Of a stretch of DNA of 7,014 nucleotides, positions 4,857 to 7,014 are shown piece by piece. The DNA comes from Desulfobulbaceae bacterium UBA5123 (GTDB lineage Bacteria > Desulfobacterota > Desulfobulbia > Desulfobulbales > UBA5123). Position 1 is the first letter of the stretch. Every line of letters starts with the position of its first letter. A program made the position numbers and the translations under genes. The stretch is taken from positions 1-7,014 of the forward strand of contig DHYT01000098.1 of the NCBI GenBank assembly GCA_002415465.1. Direction: 5' to 3'. The notes under the pieces are model-generated. The model was given only the letters and a program-made list of their open reading frames with translations, did not search any database and was not told where the DNA came from.

Positions 4857-7014
4857 TCAGGTCTTGGCCAGATTGTCGCCGATGGAGATGTTGACCAGCA
4901 GCGGCACGTCGAGCGCCAGCACCGATTCCATGGCGTCCTTCACTAGGGCCTCGGTTGCCGCCACGTCTTCTGTCGGCACCTCGAAGACCAGTTCGTCATG
5001 GATCTGCAGGAGCAGGCGGGCGTCGAGCCCGGCTTGGGCAACGGCACGGGTGGCGCGCAGCATCGCCAGCTTGATGATGTCGGCGGCGGTACCCTGGATG
5101 GGGGTGTTGATGGCGGTCCGTTCGGCGAATTCGCGCTGGGTCTTGTTGCTGCTCTTGAGGTCGGGCAGCGGGCGGCGGCGATGGAGCAGGGTGGTGACGA
5201 AGCCGTCCCGGTGGGCGGCGGCGACGATCTCCTCCATGAACCGCTTCACCCCGCCGTAAAGCTCAAAGTAGCGGTCGATGAAGGTCCCGGCCTCCTTGCG
5301 GCTCAGGTTGAGCTGGCTCGCCAGCCCGAAGGCGCTCATCCCGTAAACGATGCCGAAGTTGATGCTTTTCGCCACCCGCCGCATCTGCGGGGTGATGAAG
5401 GCGGTATTGACCCGGAAGATCTCGGCGGCGGTGCGGAGATGGACGTCCTCGTTGTTGCGGAAGGCGGTGAGCAGGGCTTCATCCTGCGAGTAGTGGGCCA
5501 GCACCCGGAGATCGATCTGCGAGTAGTCGGCGGCCAGGAACTTGTGGCCTGGGGCGGCGATAAAGGCCTGGCGGATGCGCTGCCCCTCCTCGGTGCGGAT
5601 GGGGATGTTCTGCAGATTCGGGTTGCTGCTGCTCAAGCGGCCGGTGGCGGTGACGGTCTGGTTGAAGGAGGTGTGGACGCGCCCGGTTTTGGGGTGGATG
5701 AGGGTGGCCAGCTTGTCCACATAGGTGGATTTCAGCTTGCTGATGTTGCGGTGGGTGATCACCGTGGCCGGCAGTTCGTGATGGGCGGCGAGTTTTTCCA
5801 GCACCTTGACGTCGGTGGAGTAGCCGGTTTTGGTTTTGCGCCCGTGGGGCAGGGCCAGTTCCTCAAAAAGGATCTCGCCCAGCTGGCGCGGGGAATTGAT
5901 GTTGAATTCGTGGCCGGCGAGCCGGTAGATGTGCGCCTCAAGGGTCGCGAGCTTGCCTTCAAATTCACTGGACATGCCGGCGAGGATCGCCGGATCGAGG
6001 AGGATGCCGTTGCGCTCCATCTCGGCCAGAACCGGCACCAGCTCCATTTCGAGGTCGGTGTACAGCTCCCAGAGCCCCAGCTCCATGAGCTGGGGGGCGA
6101 AATGCTCCCAGAGCAGCAGGGCGCCGATAACATCCTCGCAGGAGTAATCGCCGGCGGTGGCAGGCTCCACATAGACGAAGCTGTCCGGTCGCTTGTCGTT
6201 GCCGGTGACCTCGCCGAAACTGGTCAGCCGTCGGCTCAGGATCATCTCGCAGAGGTCGTCAAGCTTGTGGGTGCGGCGGGAGGGGTCGAGCAGGTAGGAG
6301 GCGATCATGCTGTCGTACAGCGGTCCGCGCAGGATGACGCCGTTGGTGGCGAGGACGCTGTAGTCGAACTTCAGGTTGTGGCCGATTTTGGCGATGGCTG
6401 TACTTGTCAGGAAGGGGCGCAGGCCGGCGAGGACGGTCTCCTTGTCGAGCTGCTCCGGTTGCAAGGCGCCGTCTTCGCGCCGATGGCCCATGGGGATATA
6501 GAAAGCCTGCGTCTGGTCGACGCAGAGGGAGAGTCCCACCAGTTCGGCCACGAGGGGGTCCAGGGAATCGGTTTCGGTATCGACGACGAGGGTGCCGGCG
6601 TCGCGCAATGCGTTGATGCAGTCAGTCAGTTGCGAGGCGGTGCGGACAAGCTTAAAGCCGCTGCGGTCCAGTGTTTCCGAGGGGAGTTCGTTCTTGACCA
6701 GTCGGGTGAAGCCGAGCAGGGTGAAGAGTTCGCGAAGTTTTTCGCTGTCCTGGCCCGGCAGGAGGTAGTCGTCGGCGCTGGCCGGCACCTCGATATCGTT
6801 TTTGAGCCGGATCAGCCGCCGGGAGAGGAATGCCTGTTCCCTGTTTTCGAGCAGGTTCGCTTGCAGCTTCTTCTGGCTCAGGGTCTCGACCTTCTCGTAG
6901 AGCCCTTCCAGGGAGCCGAACTGGTTGATCAGCTTTTCCGCGGTTTTGGGGCCGATGCCGGGCACGCCGGGGATGTTGTCGACCGAGTCCCCGGTCAGTG
7001 CCAGGAAGTCCGCC
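4857..7014 (-). CDS. polA: DNA polymerase I, partial (lacks N-terminal part)
   Basis: This family A polymerase acts in Okazaki-fragment processing and excision repair. The frame stays open to the right edge. The in-frame GTG at 6965 is an internal valine, not the start, because the readable protein before it (DFLALTGDSVDNIPG) is the conserved end of the 5'-nuclease. About 718 codons are present and roughly 170 residues are missing. Numbering from the codon at 7013: helix-hairpin-helix of the 5'-nuclease, about 2-45. The 3'-5' exonuclease has DTETD (Asp145, Glu147), Asp217 in LKFDYS, and Tyr290/Asp294 in YSCED, so proofreading should be active. Polymerase motif A is DYSQIDLR (Asp496), motif B is RRVAKSINFGIVYG (Arg545, Lys549, Phe553, Tyr557), and motif C is QIHDELV (Asp673). 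One oddity is Asp501, where E. coli has Glu710. The stop is TGA at 4859-4857. Confidence 0.97.
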   Translation of the reverse strand, partial: ADFLALTGDSVDNIPGVPGIGPKTAEKLINQFGSLEGLYEKVETLSQKKLQANLLENREQAFLSRRLIRLKNDIEVPASADDYLLPGQDSEKLRELFTLLGFTRLVKNELPSETLDRSGFKLVRTASQLTDCINALRDAGTLVVDTETDSLDPLVAELVGLSLCVDQTQAFYIPMGHRREDGALQPEQLDKETVLAGLRPFLTSTAIAKIGHNLKFDYSVLATNGVILRGPLYDSMIASYLLDPSRRTHKLDDLCEMILSRRLTSFGEVTGNDKRPDSFVYVEPATAGDYSCEDVIGALLLWEHFAPQLMELGLWELYTDLEMELVPVLAEMERNGILLDPAILAGMSSEFEGKLATLEAHIYRLAGHEFNINSPRQLGEILFEELALPHGRKTKTGYSTDVKVLEKLAAHHELPATVITHRNISKLKSTYVDKLATLIHPKTGRVHTSFNQTVTATGRLSSSNPNLQNIPIRTEEGQRIRQAFIAAPGHKFLAADYSQIDLRVLAHYSQDEALLTAFRNNEDVHLRTAAEIFRVNTAFITPQMRRVAKSINFGIVYGMSAFGLASQLNLSRKEAGTFIDRYFELYGGVKRFMEEIVAAAHRDGFVTTLLHRRRPLPDLKSSNKTQREFAERTAINTPIQGTAADIIKLAMLRATRAVAQAGLDARLLLQIHDELVFEVPTEDVAATEALVKDAMESVLALDVPLLVNISIGDNLAKT

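Noticed and set aside
6963..6965. GTG at 6965 as the start of polA
   Set aside because: The frame continues to the window edge through the conserved 5'-nuclease sequence GDSVDNIPG, so this GTG is an internal valine codon and the gene is cut by the window.

Overview
The window carries six ordinary bacterial genes on GC-rich DNA. I see no mobile element, CRISPR array, RNA gene or defence locus. The combination suggests an anaerobic or microaerophilic member of the former Deltaproteobacteria, probably near Geobacter/Desulfuromonas. The clues are an Hcp with the Cx2Cx8Cx5C ligand spacing typical of strict anaerobes, a Crp/Fnr-type dyad of the kind expected for HcpR, and a PpiD/PolA/PlsY set of proteobacterial type. 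This placement is inference, not proof.

Layout, left to right. Bases 1-887 (minus strand) hold the N-terminal 295 codons of hydroxylamine reductase / hybrid cluster protein (hcp), which runs off the left edge. Bases 888-1212 are a 325-base gene-free stretch dense in signals: an hcp leader with a small dyad, a -10 hexamer, a Crp/Fnr-type operator centred exactly 41.5 bases upstream of the inferred transcription start, an A/T palindrome, a 105-base imperfect palindromic element, and the intrinsic terminator of the next gene. Bases 1213-1683 (minus) are guanine deaminase. The 177 bases from 1684 to 1860 separate it from the divergent plus-strand pair plsY and a small J-domain protein, which overlap by four bases (GTGA). 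I found no convincing promoter in that divergent gap. The J-protein gene ends convergently against ppiD (minus, 2816-4705), with a short GC hairpin between them. ppiD has its own sigma-70-like promoter in the 151-base gap downstream of polA. polA (minus) fills the rest and runs off the right edge without its N-terminal part.

The genes do not form one pathway. They cover nitrosative-stress or hydroxylamine handling (Hcp), purine salvage or catabolism (GuaD), the first acylation of glycerol-3-phosphate in phospholipid synthesis (PlsY), a possible Hsp70 co-chaperone (J protein), outer-envelope protein folding (PpiD), and DNA repair and replication (PolA). The points most worth a second look are the palindromic element at 1028-1132, the hcp control region, and an Asp in place of the usual Glu in PolA motif A.
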